DNA from: Dryocola sp051307055 | GTDB lineage: Bacteria > Pseudomonadota > Gammaproteobacteria > Enterobacterales > Enterobacteriaceae | Length of the DNA stretch: 64,000 nucleotides | Reading direction: 5' to 3' | Assembly: GCF_051307055.1 (NCBI RefSeq) | Contig: NZ_CP149994.1 | Location: forward strand, 434,001-498,000 | Shown: positions 8,827 to 17,954 of the stretch, piece by piece | How the letters are laid out: each line of letters opens with the position of its first letter | Position numbering within the stretch: position 1 is the stretch's first letter | Translations under genes and position numbers: made by a program | The notes under the pieces: model-generated | The model's input: the letters and a program-made list of their open reading frames with translations, nothing else | The model's database searches: none | What the model was told of the DNA's origin: nothing

Positions 8827-9804
8827 TTATCCAACGACTGGCGATGCCGCAAACCACAGCATTACCATCCATACGATGAAACCACATGTTAACAGAGCGC
8901 CCGCCGCCTTGCCGATAGAGCGAGGCCTGCGCCAGCAAAGTAGTGCGAAAATGGCACTTACCGCTAACATTACCCAGTAATCCCGCGCGAAGGCCAGAGG
9001 GTCAATATCGCCCGGGGCGATGAGCGCCGGGATACCCAACACAAAAACAATATTAAAAATGTTCGACCCAATGATATTGCCGATGGCAATGTCGTCTTCA
9101 CCTTTTCGCGCGCCCGCGATAGTGGTCGCCAGTTCCGGAAGGCTGGTGCCGACTGAGATAATCGTCAGGCCAACGACCAGCTCGCTTACGCCGAAGAAGT
9201 TCGCAAGCACGGCGGCGTTGTCGATAACCATACGTGTCGCCATAGGCAAAACGATAAGCGACACCGCGAGCCAGAGACAGGCAACGGAGCGGCTGCCCTC
9301 GCGCGGCAGCTCCGCTATTTGCTCGCGCGTCAGGCTGTCATGCCCCTGCCGCTCGGCCAGGCGGGCGATCTTCACAATAAACAGCAGGTACAAAACGGCC
9401 ATCGCGATAAGCAGCAGGCCGTCGATTCGGCTTAGCTGATTATCGAAGAGGAACAGGCCCGCCATCACGCTCACGATTAACATTAGGGGTAATTCACGGC
9501 GCAGGATATCGGAATTCACGGTAAATGGGTGTAAAAGCGCCGCCAGCCCAAGTATCAGCATGATGTTAGTAATATTCGAGCCCAGCGCGGTGCCGATGGC
9601 TAAATCCAGCTGGCCGTGCAGCGCCGCGGAGCCTGCGACTATCATCTCCGGCAGAGAGGTGCCGATACTCACAACGGTCATACCGATAATTAACGGCGGG
9701 ATGCCAAAATTGCGGCAAAGTAGAGAAGCGGCAAACACCAGGCGATCGGCGCCATAGACCACCAGCAGTAAACCGATAATTAACAGAGCCGTAGCTAACA
9801 GCAT
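8827..9804 (-). CDS. yrbG: YrbG, Na+/Ca2+ exchanger-family inner membrane protein
   Basis: This polytopic membrane protein of 325 residues belongs to the CaCA cation exchanger family. Two inverted halves each carry the alpha-repeat signature (SIGTSLPEM near residue 45 and SVGTSLPEL near 215). ATG 9804 (MLLATALLI) is the family start. It is divergent from mlaF, with a 229-base intergenic region between them. The physiological ion is not established by sequence; yrbG is dispensable for LPS transport in E. coli as far as I recall. Confidence 0.93.
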   Translation of the reverse strand: MLLATALLIIGLLLVVYGADRLVFAASLLCRNFGIPPLIIGMTVVSIGTSLPEMIVAGSAALHGQLDLAIGTALGSNITNIMLILGLAALLHPFTVNSDILRRELPLMLIVSVMAGLFLFDNQLSRIDGLLLIAMAVLYLLFIVKIARLAERQGHDSLTREQIAELPREGSRSVACLWLAVSLIVLPMATRMVIDNAAVLANFFGVSELVVGLTIISVGTSLPELATTIAGARKGEDDIAIGNIIGSNIFNIVFVLGIPALIAPGDIDPLAFARDYWVMLAVSAIFALLCWRRPRSIGKAAGALLTCGFIVWMVMLWFAASPVVG

Positions 9805-10033
9805 GCAAAATCCTTTATTAAGGTATAATCGCCGGCCCTGGCCTGGAATACGCCGGCTTGCGTACAGATCTGAGGTGTATGGCAATCATGCTTAATTCTG
9901 ACTTTATGCGCCCGAAAAGTAAAACAAATGCCAGCTTTCGCTAAGTGCAGCAGGTAATATTCTGTAAAAATGATGGGTTTCCGCTGCGCTTAAGCACCAG
10001 GCCTGAACAACAGACTCTTTAAAAGGAAGGATG

Positions 10034-10849
10034 ATGAGCCAGACCGCGACGAATCTGGTCGACATTCGCGGGGTGAGTTTCTCCCGCGGCGATCGGCGCA
10101 TTTTCGACAATATCTCGCTGACCGTGCCGCGGGGTAAGATCACCGCCATTATGGGGCCTTCCGGGATAGGGAAGACCACGTTGCTGCGCCTGATCGGCGG
10201 CCAAATCCCGCCGGACAGCGGCGAAATTCTGTTTGATGGCGAAAACGTTCCGGCTATGTCACGCTCGCGGCTTTTTACCGTGCGTAAGCGCATGAGCATG
10301 CTGTTCCAGTCCGGCGCGCTGTTTACCGATCTTAACGTCTTTGAAAACGTCGCCTATCCGCTGCGCGAGCATCGCCGCCTGCCGGAGCCGCTGTTACGCA
10401 GCACGGTGATGATGAAGCTCGAAGCGGTCGGCCTGCGCGGCGCGGCGAAGCTGATGCCGTCTGAACTCTCCGGCGGGATGGCCCGTCGTGCGGCGCTGGC
10501 CCGCGCTATTGCGCTGGAGCCGGATCTCATCATGTTCGATGAGCCCTTTGTTGGCCAGGATCCCATTACCATGGGCGTGCTGGTAAAATTGATCTCAGAA
10601 CTGAACAGCGCGCTGGGCGTGACCTGCATCGTGGTTTCCCACGATGTTCCGGAAGTGCTGAGTATCGCTGATTACGCCTACATCGCCGCCGATCAACATA
10701 TCGTGGCTGAAGGCAGCCCTGAAGCGCTGCGTGAAAATCAGGATCCGCGAGTGCGCCAGTTCCTTGACGGTATTGCGGACGGCCCCGTGCCGTTCCGTTA
10801 TCCCGCAGCGGACTATCAACACGATCTACTATCAGAAACAGGGAGTTAG
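10034..10849 (+). CDS. mlaF: MlaF, ATPase of phospholipid transporter MlaFEDB
   Basis: MlaF drives phospholipid transport between inner and outer membranes. The 271 residues contain Walker A GPSGIGKTT near residue 42, signature LSGGMARRAALARA and Walker B IMFDEPFVGQDP. Two ATGs stand in tandem at 10031 and 10034. The second is chosen because the AAGGA ribosome site is too close to the first and the E. coli start aligns with it. It is the first gene of the mlaFEDCB operon. Confidence 0.96.
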   Translation: MSQTATNLVDIRGVSFSRGDRRIFDNISLTVPRGKITAIMGPSGIGKTTLLRLIGGQIPPDSGEILFDGENVPAMSRSRLFTVRKRMSMLFQSGALFTDLNVFENVAYPLREHRRLPEPLLRSTVMMKLEAVGLRGAAKLMPSELSGGMARRAALARAIALEPDLIMFDEPFVGQDPITMGVLVKLISELNSALGVTCIVVSHDVPEVLSIADYAYIAADQHIVAEGSPEALRENQDPRVRQFLDGIADGPVPFRYPAADYQHDLLSETGS

Positions 10850-10855
10850 CGGAAA

Positions 10856-11638
10856 ATGCTGTTTAATGCACTGGCATCGTTCGGACGACGCGGCTTAAAA
10901 ACCTGCGCCTCGTTCGGCCGTGCCGGGTTGATGCTCTTTAATGCGCTGGCAGGGAAACCGGAATTCCGTAAGCATGCGCCGCTGCTGCTGCGTCAGCTCT
11001 ATAACGTCGGCGTGCTGTCGATGCTGATTATTATGGTCTCCGGCCTGTTTATCGGGATGGTGCTCGGCCTGCAGGGCTATCTGGTGCTGACCACTTACAG
11101 CGCGGAATCAAGCCTTGGCATGCTGGTGGCGCTCTCTCTGCTGCGCGAACTGGGGCCGGTTGTCGCCGCGTTGCTCTTTGCCGGACGGGCAGGCTCCGCG
11201 CTGACGGCTGAAATCGGCCTGATGAAAGCCACCGAGCAGCTCTCCAGCATGGAGATGATGGCCGTCGACCCGCTGCGCCGCGTGGTTTCGCCACGTTTCT
11301 GGGCAGGCGTCATTTCGCTGCCGCTGCTTACCCTGATTTTCGTGGCCGTCGGCGTCTGGGGCGGAGCGCTGGTCGGAGTGAACTGGAAAGGCATTGATGC
11401 CGGCTTTTTCTGGTCGGCGATGCAGAACGCCGTTAACTGGCGTCTCGATTTAGTTAACTGTGTCATTAAGAGCGTGGTATTCGCCATTACCGTAACGTGG
11501 ATTGCGTTATTTAATGGCTACGATGCTATTCCGACGTCCGCAGGGATTAGCCGGGCAACGACACGTACCGTTGTGCACGCCTCTCTGGCCGTTCTTGGCC
11601 TTGATTTTGTGCTCACAGCACTGATGTTTGGGAATTGA
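10856..11638 (+). CDS. mlaE: MlaE, permease of phospholipid transporter
   Basis: MlaE is the multi-pass inner-membrane subunit that forms the lipid path with MlaD. The 260-residue protein has about five hydrophobic segments and the family signatures LLRELGPVVAALLFAGRAG and ALTAEIGLMKATEQ. It starts six bases after mlaF and ends four bases before mlaD. Confidence 0.96.
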   Translation: MLFNALASFGRRGLKTCASFGRAGLMLFNALAGKPEFRKHAPLLLRQLYNVGVLSMLIIMVSGLFIGMVLGLQGYLVLTTYSAESSLGMLVALSLLRELGPVVAALLFAGRAGSALTAEIGLMKATEQLSSMEMMAVDPLRRVVSPRFWAGVISLPLLTLIFVAVGVWGGALVGVNWKGIDAGFFWSAMQNAVNWRLDLVNCVIKSVVFAITVTWIALFNGYDAIPTSAGISRATTRTVVHASLAVLGLDFVLTALMFGN

Positions 11639-11642
11639 GTTC

Positions 11643-12194
11643 ATGCAAACAAAGAAATTTGAAATTTGGGTTGGCGCGTTTCTGCTGGTGGCGCTGGTCG
11701 CCGTCATCTTCCTGTGCCTGAAAGTGGCTAACGTCACCTCGCTTCGCAGCGAGCCGACTTATCGCGTATACGCCACCTTCGATAACATCGGCGGGCTTAA
11801 GGTCAGCTCTCCGGTTCGTCTGGGCGGCGTGGTTATCGGACGCGTGGATGATATCTCGCTTGATGAGAAAACCTACCTGCCGCGCGTGACGATGGAAATC
11901 GAAAAACGCTACGACCACATTCCGGATACCAGCTCGCTGGCGATTCGCACTTCCGGCCTGCTGGGCGAGCAGTACCTTGCGATGAATCTTGGTTTTGACG
12001 ACCCGGAACTGGGCTCGTCTATCCTTAAAGACGGCGGCACCATTCAGGATACGAAATCAGCCCTGGTGCTTGAAGATCTGATCGGCCAGTTCCTGTATAA
12101 GAGCGGCAACGGCGACAATCAGAACGCGCAGGCTCCCCAACAGGCGCCAGCTGCGAATAATGAAGCTGCGCCGCAGCCCGGCACGACGAACTAA
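11643..12194 (+). CDS. mlaD: MlaD, MCE-domain lipid-binding subunit
   Basis: MlaD forms a hexameric periplasmic ring that binds phospholipid. It is 183 residues with one N-terminal membrane segment (about 8-28) and an MCE domain (about 38-116) containing YATFDNIGGLKVSSPVRLGG. The C-terminal tail is Ala/Gln/Asn-rich and variable. An ATG at 11628 is in frame, but ATG 11643 matches the family start MQTKK. Confidence 0.96.
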   Translation: MQTKKFEIWVGAFLLVALVAVIFLCLKVANVTSLRSEPTYRVYATFDNIGGLKVSSPVRLGGVVIGRVDDISLDEKTYLPRVTMEIEKRYDHIPDTSSLAIRTSGLLGEQYLAMNLGFDDPELGSSILKDGGTIQDTKSALVLEDLIGQFLYKSGNGDNQNAQAPQQAPAANNEAAPQPGTTN

Positions 12195-12211
12195 TCAAAG
12201 AGGATATTATT

Positions 12212-12841
12212 ATGTTTAAACGTCTTGTGATGATCGCCATGCTGGTGATTGCGCCGTTGGCGATGGCGGCAGACCAAAGCAACCCGTATAAGCAGATGCA
12301 GGAGGCGGCGCAGAAAACCTTTGACCGTCTGAAAAACGAACAGCCTAAAATTCGTCAAAACCCGAACTACCTGCGCGACATCGTAGGCCAGGAACTGCTG
12401 CCTTACGTACAGATCAAATATGCGGGTGCTTTGGTCCTTGGCCGCTATTACAAAGAGGCGACGCCGGCCCAGCGTGACGCCTATTTTAAAGCTTTCGAAG
12501 CGTACCTGAAGCAGGCCTATGGCCAGGCGCTGGCGATGTATAACGGTCAGTCTTACCAGATTGCCCCGGAGCAGCCGCTGGGTAATGCCGATATCGTCGC
12601 TATCCGCGTCACGATTATTGATCCAAACGGCCGTCCGCCGGTGCGTCTGGATTTCCAGTGGCGTAAAAACAGCCAGACCGGCAAATGGCAGGCTTACGAC
12701 ATGATTGCCGAAGGGATCAGCATGATCACCACCAAGCAAAACGAGTGGAGCGATATCCTGCGCACCAAAGGCATTGACGGCCTGACGGCGCAGCTGAAGT
12801 CCATCTCCGGGCAGCCGATCACCCTGGAAAAGAAAAAGTAA
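12212..12841 (+). CDS. mlaC: MlaC, periplasmic phospholipid shuttle
   Basis: MlaC carries phospholipid between MlaA-OmpC and MlaFEDB. The 209 residues include a signal peptide ending after about residue 19-21 (LAMA then ADQSN), followed by the Tgt2/MlaC domain. The stop overlaps the mlaB start by one base (TAATG). Confidence 0.95.
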   Translation: MFKRLVMIAMLVIAPLAMAADQSNPYKQMQEAAQKTFDRLKNEQPKIRQNPNYLRDIVGQELLPYVQIKYAGALVLGRYYKEATPAQRDAYFKAFEAYLKQAYGQALAMYNGQSYQIAPEQPLGNADIVAIRVTIIDPNGRPPVRLDFQWRKNSQTGKWQAYDMIAEGISMITTKQNEWSDILRTKGIDGLTAQLKSISGQPITLEKKK

Positions 12842-13146
12842 TGGAAGAGCAGCTAAGCTGGGCACGTGAGGGCAGCACGCTGGCGCTGGCCGGTGAACTG
12901 GACGGCGATACCGTCCAGCCGCTCTGGCAGCAGCGGGAGCAGGTAATGGCCGGCGTCCGGGCGTTCGACCTTGCAAAGCTGACACGCGTGGATACGGCAG
13001 GGCTGGCGCTGCTTATCCATCTTGTTGCCCTTGTCAGAAAGCAGGGCGGCGATCTGGTATTACAGGGCGCGAGCGACAAACTGCAGACGCTGGTCAAACT
13101 TTATAACCTGCCGGATGGCCTGTTACCCACCTTTGCAAGCCAGTAA
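12841..13146 (+). CDS. mlaB: MlaB, STAS-domain regulatory subunit
   Basis: MlaB is the cytoplasmic STAS protein that binds MlaF and is needed for its activity. The product is 101 residues, four longer than E. coli MlaB. The conserved loop region LTRVDTAGLALLIHL carries the STAS threonine. It is the last gene of the operon, followed by a strong terminator. Confidence 0.93.
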   Translation: MEEQLSWAREGSTLALAGELDGDTVQPLWQQREQVMAGVRAFDLAKLTRVDTAGLALLIHLVALVRKQGGDLVLQGASDKLQTLVKLYNLPDGLLPTFASQ

Positions 13147-13164
13147 TTTCATAGCGTTACTGTT

Positions 13165-13198
13165 AAAGCCCCCGATCTGTTGAGATTGGGGGCTTTTT
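13165..13198 (+). terminator. Terminator of the mla operon
   Basis: A 14-base stem with one G-T pair (AAAGCCCCCGATCT / AGATTGGGGGCTTT) closes a GTTG loop and is followed by a short T-run. It separates mlaB from ibaG. Confidence 0.9.
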
Positions 13199-13268
13199 GC
13201 TTATTTAAGCCGACGCCACTTTCCTCTAAGATGTGTGGCTAATTCATTAACCGGCGAATATATATCCC

Positions 13269-13523
13269 ATGGAAAATCATGAAATTCAGACAGTGCTGAT
13301 GAACGCACTGCCCCTCCAGGAAGTCCACGTTTCCGGCGACGGTAGCCACTTTCAGGTGATTGCGGTGGGTGAACTGTTCGGCGAGTTAAGCCGCGTGAAG
13401 AAACAGCAAACGGTTTATGCGCCGCTGATGGAGCTTATCGCCGATAACCGCATCCACGCCGTTTCGATCAAAACCTATACCCCACAGGAGTGGGATCGCG
13501 ATCGTAAGCTAAATGGTTTTTGA
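13269..13523 (+). CDS. ibaG: IbaG, BolA-family protein
   Basis: IbaG (YrbA) is a BolA-like protein that binds monothiol glutaredoxin and [2Fe-2S] clusters. The 84 residues match E. coli in length. The conserved HAVSIKTYTPQEW segment, with its histidine, is near residues 61-73. It stands alone between the mla terminator and murA, which starts 53 bases downstream. Confidence 0.94.
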   Translation: MENHEIQTVLMNALPLQEVHVSGDGSHFQVIAVGELFGELSRVKKQQTVYAPLMELIADNRIHAVSIKTYTPQEWDRDRKLNGF

Positions 13524-13576
13524 ACAGCCCGCTCCGGCGTGTTGTTAGAATTTGAATTTAATAGAGAGCTGTTGCA

Positions 13577-14848
13577 ATGGATAAATTTCGTGTGCAGGGT
13601 CCAACTCGTTTAAGCGGTGAAGTGACGATCTCAGGCGCAAAAAATGCCGCCTTGCCGATCCTCTTCGCAGCGCTGTTGGCTGAAAAGCCGGTTGAGATCC
13701 AGAACGTTCCAAAACTGAAAGACATCGATACCACGATGAAGCTGCTCAGCCAGCTGGGAACCAAAGTTGAACGCAATGGCTCCGTATACATTGATGCCAG
13801 CCAGGTAAATATCTTCTGTGCGCCTTACGATCTGGTAAAAACCATGCGTGCTTCCATCTGGGCGCTGGGTCCGCTGGTGGCGCGTTTCGGTCAGGGCCAG
13901 GTTTCGCTGCCGGGCGGCTGCGCCATCGGCGCTCGTCCGGTCGATTTGCATATTACGGGTCTTGAGCAGCTGGGCGCGGAGATCAAACTGGAAGAGGGCT
14001 ACGTTAAAGCATCCGTCCAGGGCCGCCTGAAAGGCGCGCATATCGTGATGGATAAAGTGAGCGTGGGCGCCACCGTGACTATCATGAGTGCCGCAACGCT
14101 TGCCGAAGGCACCACCATCATTGAAAACGCCGCGCGCGAGCCGGAGATCGTCGATACGGCGAATTTCCTCAACACGCTGGGGGCAAAGATCAGCGGCGCA
14201 GGCAGCGATCGCATCACCATCGAAGGCGTTGAGCGTCTGGGCGGCGGCGTGTATCGCGTTCTGCCGGATCGTATCGAAACCGGTACTTTCCTGGTGGCGG
14301 CGGCTATCTCCGGCGGCAAAATCGTCTGCCATAAAGCCCAGCCGGATACGCTGGATGCGGTGCTGGCGAAGCTGCGCGAAGCGGGCGCCGATATCGAAGT
14401 GGGAGAAGACTGGATCAGTCTCGATATGCACGGCAAACGCCCGAAAGGCGTGACGGTGCGTACCGCTCCGCATCCAGGATTCCCGACGGATATGCAGGCC
14501 CAGTTCACGCTGCTGAACCTCGTTGCGGAAGGAACCGGTGTTATCACCGAAACCATCTTTGAAAACCGCTTTATGCACGTGCCGGAGCTTATCCGTATGG
14601 GCGCGCATGCGGAAATTGAAAGCAACACGGTTATCTGTCACGGCGTGGAAAAGCTCTCAGGCGCGCAGGTAATGGCGACCGATTTACGCGCATCTGCAAG
14701 CCTGGTGCTGGCGGGTTGTATCGCGGAAGGGACCACCGTGGTTGATCGTATCTACCACATCGATCGCGGCTACGAGCGCATTGAAGATAAACTTCAGGCG
14801 CTGGGTGCCAACATTGAACGTGTCAAAGGCAGCGGCAACGGCGAATAA
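13577..14848 (+). CDS. murA: UDP-GlcNAc enolpyruvyl transferase MurA
   Basis: MurA adds enolpyruvate from PEP to UDP-GlcNAc, the first committed step of peptidoglycan synthesis. The catalytic Cys115 is present in LPGGCAIGARP (so fosfomycin-sensitive type), and K22/N23 are in the ISGAKNAALP motif. The product is 423 residues, against 419 in E. coli; the difference is a short polar tail, SGNGE. It is followed by its own terminator. Confidence 0.97.
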   Translation: MDKFRVQGPTRLSGEVTISGAKNAALPILFAALLAEKPVEIQNVPKLKDIDTTMKLLSQLGTKVERNGSVYIDASQVNIFCAPYDLVKTMRASIWALGPLVARFGQGQVSLPGGCAIGARPVDLHITGLEQLGAEIKLEEGYVKASVQGRLKGAHIVMDKVSVGATVTIMSAATLAEGTTIIENAAREPEIVDTANFLNTLGAKISGAGSDRITIEGVERLGGGVYRVLPDRIETGTFLVAAAISGGKIVCHKAQPDTLDAVLAKLREAGADIEVGEDWISLDMHGKRPKGVTVRTAPHPGFPTDMQAQFTLLNLVAEGTGVITETIFENRFMHVPELIRMGAHAEIESNTVICHGVEKLSGAQVMATDLRASASLVLAGCIAEGTTVVDRIYHIDRGYERIEDKLQALGANIERVKGSGNGE

Positions 14849-14867
14849 ATCTGCTCGTTCGGAGAAT

Positions 14868-14898
14868 AAAAAACCGGGGATCTCCCCGGTTTTTTTTT
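14868..14898 (+). terminator. Terminator of murA
   Basis: The hairpin AAACCGGGGA-TC-TCCCCGGTTT is followed by a run of eight or more T. It closes the murA transcript before the AAA ATPase gene. Confidence 0.92.
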
Positions 14899-14938
14899 GC
14901 CATAATAGAGCCTCATCCATCTCAGACAAGCAGACGGC

Positions 14939-16036
14939 ATGATTAACTCTCTCTACATCGATAACTACCGTTCCGTGCGCAATCTCGCCATCGATCTGGA
15001 GCGGCTGAATGTGGTATTTGGCCCAAACGGCTGCGGCAAATCCAATATCTATAAAGCTATCCATCTGATTCATGGTGCGGCAACAGGGCAGCTTTCACGC
15101 TGGCTCTCCGAAGAGGGCGGCATTCAGAAAGCGATGTGGGCGGGCGATCGCGCAAAAGGTTATGCCAACACGCCACGCCGCATAAGGCTGGCGGTAGAAA
15201 CGGATGATTTTGAGTACGAACTACAGGTCGGCTTTCCCGATAAATTGCCTTATCCCACCATGTTCGAACTCGATCCCGTCGTCAAAGAAGAGCAAATCTG
15301 GCTGAGCGGATTTCGCCGCCGTCCTTCGTCGTCCATTATGCAGCGCCGCAACCAGACGGTATTTCTGCATGACGTAAACGGCGAAAAGGTGACGCACGCG
15401 GCCACGCTGCTTGAAAACGAATCGCTGTTCGGACAGCTGGGCGAGCCTCATCTTTATCCGGAAGTGTCCAGCGCGCGCGAAACGCTGCGCAACTGGCGCT
15501 TTTATCACGAGTTTGCTATTTCCAGAGGCGCCGGGCTGCGCCTGCCGCAGGTGGGATACCGTTCGCCGATCCTGGGCGGCGACGGGCTGAATCTGGCCGC
15601 AGCCTTCCAGACCATTGTCGAAATCGGCGACGGCGAGCTGCTGTTTGCGGTGCTTGAAGAGGCGTTCCCCGAATGCGTGTTTTTCTGCGATAACAGCGGA
15701 GGGCGCTTTCAGATGATGATGAACCGGCAGGGCATTAATCGCCCGCTGGAGTCGGCGGAATTTTCCGACGGCACGCTGCGTTTTCTGTGCCTGGCCGTGG
15801 CGCTGCTCAGCCCGCGCCCGCCGCGGTTTATCGCGCTTAACGAACCGGAGAACAGCCTGCATCCCCGGATGCTGCCGGCCCTTGCTCGCCTGATTGCACA
15901 AGCAAGCCGCTATACGCAAATCTGGCTCACCAGCCACTCGCCGGAACTGGCGCGGCTCATTGAAGCGCATACGTCGTTTACGCTTTACCAGTTGTCGATT
16001 GAGCATGGAGAAACGCGCGTGAACCGTCTCGCCTGA
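14939..16036 (+). CDS. AAA family ATPase (AAA_21/RecF-like), function unknown
   Basis: This 365-residue protein has an SMC/RecF-type ATPase fold without a visible nuclease or coiled coil. Walker A GPNGCGKS is at residues 28-35, an ABC-like signature FSDGTLRFL is at about 275, the Walker B region ALNEPEN is near 300, and a switch histidine is in LTSHSPE near 333. The usual Walker B aspartate is asparagine, with the glutamate retained. It is monocistronic, 91 bases beyond murA and tail-to-tail with yhaL. I know of no equivalent at this place in E. coli K-12, so it may be a small insertion at a synteny junction. Confidence 0.8.
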   Translation: MINSLYIDNYRSVRNLAIDLERLNVVFGPNGCGKSNIYKAIHLIHGAATGQLSRWLSEEGGIQKAMWAGDRAKGYANTPRRIRLAVETDDFEYELQVGFPDKLPYPTMFELDPVVKEEQIWLSGFRRRPSSSIMQRRNQTVFLHDVNGEKVTHAATLLENESLFGQLGEPHLYPEVSSARETLRNWRFYHEFAISRGAGLRLPQVGYRSPILGGDGLNLAAAFQTIVEIGDGELLFAVLEEAFPECVFFCDNSGGRFQMMMNRQGINRPLESAEFSDGTLRFLCLAVALLSPRPPRFIALNEPENSLHPRMLPALARLIAQASRYTQIWLTSHSPELARLIEAHTSFTLYQLSIEHGETRVNRLA

Positions 16037-16041
16037 GAAGG

Positions 16042-16221
16042 CTAAAGGCTGACCTCTTCGTCGGCCAGCCGCACATCCGCGTCGCTGACGATGGCTTCCA
16101 GCTCGCTCAGCATATCGTCGTAGCTCAGTTCAGATTCAGCGGGGGCTGATACCGCAGCCGCTGATGAAGTCAACTGCGCCGCTTGCCTGCTGTTATTCCT
16201 GGTGGTTGCTTTCTTACTCAT
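16042..16221 (-). CDS. yhaL: YhaL, small acidic protein of unknown function
   Basis: A 59-residue protein begins MSKKATTRNNS, has a polar low-complexity first half and ends in an acidic helix, SYDDMLSELEAIVSDADVRL. This C-terminal pattern matches E. coli YhaL (54 residues), which also lies beside yhaK. GGGAG precedes the ATG by seven bases. It ends six bases from the stop of the convergent ATPase gene. Function is unknown. Confidence 0.85.
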   Translation of the reverse strand: MSKKATTRNNSRQAAQLTSSAAAVSAPAESELSYDDMLSELEAIVSDADVRLADEEVSL

Positions 16222-16256
16222 TGAATACTCCCGGTTTTAACAGTCCGTTTCGTGCT

Positions 16257-16958
16257 TCAGACGGGTAAATCTATCAGCAATGCGCGCAGCGGGGTATCGG
16301 CGACCAGCGTAATGTTAGCCTCGTCACGGATAAACGCGCCGTCGCCGCAGGTCAGCCCTTCTTTTTCTTCCGCCTGCGTAACGGCATGCACCGTACCGTG
16401 AATGGACTGTAAATAGGCCCGCGGTCCGTGCAACTGAAAGTTCAGCTCTTCGCCTTTTTCCAGCTCAATATGATGGATCCACGCCTGCTGGCGCAGCTGC
16501 AGGCTCCCCTTACTGCCGTCTGGCGAGGCGATTAGCTGCCGGGCCACGTCGGCAATATCGATTTTTTGCAGCAGCGCGTTTTCCCGTTCAGGGCAGGCAT
16601 CCAGCCAGATTTGCAGGCGTGTCAGCGACTTATCTTTACTAAGGTTATGCTCGCTGTAGCTGACGCCCGGCTGCGTGGAAAGCAGCAGCGCTTCCCCGGC
16701 TCTGGCCTGCACGTGATTGCCTTCGCTATCCCGATATCCCGCTTCGCCTTCCAGAATCAGATTCAGAATATCGACCTTCGGATAGGTACGCGGCTGGAAT
16801 GAGGCGCCGGGCGCTAATACTTCCTGGTTGAGAACGCGCAAAGCGGCATAGCCCAGCAATTGCGGGTCGAAATAGTGACCAAAGGAAAACGTATAGCGCG
16901 CCTGCAGCCATCCGTAATCCGCTTTCCCGCACTGTTTGGCAGTTCTTGGCGTAATCAT
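16257..16958 (-). CDS. yhaK: YhaK, pirin-family bicupin
   Basis: The 233 residues match E. coli YhaK, a monomeric bicupin of the pirin family that responds to nitrosative stress. The N-terminal cupin contains FSFGHYFDP and PRTYPKVDI, and the second cupin contains LQSIHGTVHAVT. It is divergent from yhaJ and lies 35 bases above yhaL in the same direction. No catalytic activity can be read from the sequence. Confidence 0.94.
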   Translation of the reverse strand: MITPRTAKQCGKADYGWLQARYTFSFGHYFDPQLLGYAALRVLNQEVLAPGASFQPRTYPKVDILNLILEGEAGYRDSEGNHVQARAGEALLLSTQPGVSYSEHNLSKDKSLTRLQIWLDACPERENALLQKIDIADVARQLIASPDGSKGSLQLRQQAWIHHIELEKGEELNFQLHGPRAYLQSIHGTVHAVTQAEEKEGLTCGDGAFIRDEANITLVADTPLRALLIDLPV

Positions 16959-17062
16959 ATTCTTGACCTCTTTTTACACTCAACCCATGGTAAAGGCCTG
17001 GACGATGCATTGTTAGCCAGTTAATCTGCTCGGTATGTTCAAATTTCCTGAATGAGAACGAG
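16959..17062. promoter_or_regulatory. Divergent yhaK/yhaJ control region
   Basis: The 104 bases between divergent yhaK and the LysR gene yhaJ must hold both promoters. In such LysR-type arrangements the regulator commonly binds here. I could not fix the exact operator or -35/-10 hexamers with confidence. Confidence 0.5.
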
Positions 17063-17953
17063 ATGGCTAAAGAGAGAGCATTGACGCTTGAGGCGTTAAG
17101 AGTAATGGACGCAATTGACCGGCGCGGCAGCTTTGCCGCCGCGGCGGATGAGCTGGGGCGCGTTCCCTCAGCGTTAAGCTACACCATGCAAAAATTAGAA
17201 GAAGAGCTGGATGTCGTCCTGTTTGACCGCTCGGGCCACCGCACAAAATTCACCAACGTCGGGCGCATGTTGCTGGAGCGAGGCCGCGTGCTGCTGGAAG
17301 CGGCCGATAAATTAACGACGGATGCCGAAGCGCTGGCGCGCGGCTGGGAAACGCACCTGACTATCGTCACCGAGGCGCTGGTGCCCACGGCCCGGCTGTT
17401 CCCGCTGATCGATAAACTGGCCGATAAAGCCGATACCCAGCTTTCCGTCATCACCGAAGTGCTGGCCGGGGCATGGGAGCGCCTTGAGCAGGGCCGCGCG
17501 GATATCGTGATCGCACCGGATATGCACTTCCGTTCTTCATCAGAGATAAATTCCCGCAAGCTCTACAAGGTGATGAACGTTTATGTCGCCGCGCCCGACC
17601 ATCCTATTCACAGCGAACCGGAGCCGTTGTCAGAAGTCACACGCGTGAAATACCGCGGTATCGCGGTGGCGGATACCGCACGCGAACGCCCGGTGTTAAC
17701 GGTGCAGCTGCTGGATAAACAGCCGCGCCTTACCGTGAGCTCCATCGAAGATAAACGTCAGGCGCTGCTGGCAGGGCTTGGCGTGGCCACTATGCCTTAT
17801 CCGCTGGTGGAGCAGGATATCGCCGAAGGGCGACTGCGCGTGGTTAGCCCGGAATATACCAATGAAATTGATATCATCATGGCGTGGCGGCGCGACAGCA
17901 TGGGTGAAGCGAAAGCCTGGTGCCTGCGTGAGATACCGAAGCTGCTGAAATAA
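17063..17953 (+). CDS. yhaJ: YhaJ, LysR-family transcriptional regulator
   Basis: The 296 residues comprise an N-terminal winged helix (about 8-66, GSFAAAADELGRVPSALSYT) and a LysR substrate-binding domain. The sequence is nearly co-linear with E. coli YhaJ, which has been reported to regulate yhaK and, in pathogenic E. coli, virulence genes. It faces away from yhaK across a short shared control region. Confidence 0.94.
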   Translation: MAKERALTLEALRVMDAIDRRGSFAAAADELGRVPSALSYTMQKLEEELDVVLFDRSGHRTKFTNVGRMLLERGRVLLEAADKLTTDAEALARGWETHLTIVTEALVPTARLFPLIDKLADKADTQLSVITEVLAGAWERLEQGRADIVIAPDMHFRSSSEINSRKLYKVMNVYVAAPDHPIHSEPEPLSEVTRVKYRGIAVADTARERPVLTVQLLDKQPRLTVSSIEDKRQALLAGLGVATMPYPLVEQDIAEGRLRVVSPEYTNEIDIIMAWRRDSMGEAKAWCLREIPKLLK

Positions 17954-17954
17954 A

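Noticed and set aside
13631..14641. A 336-codon minus-strand frame over murA.
   Set aside because: It is antisense to intact MurA with Cys115.
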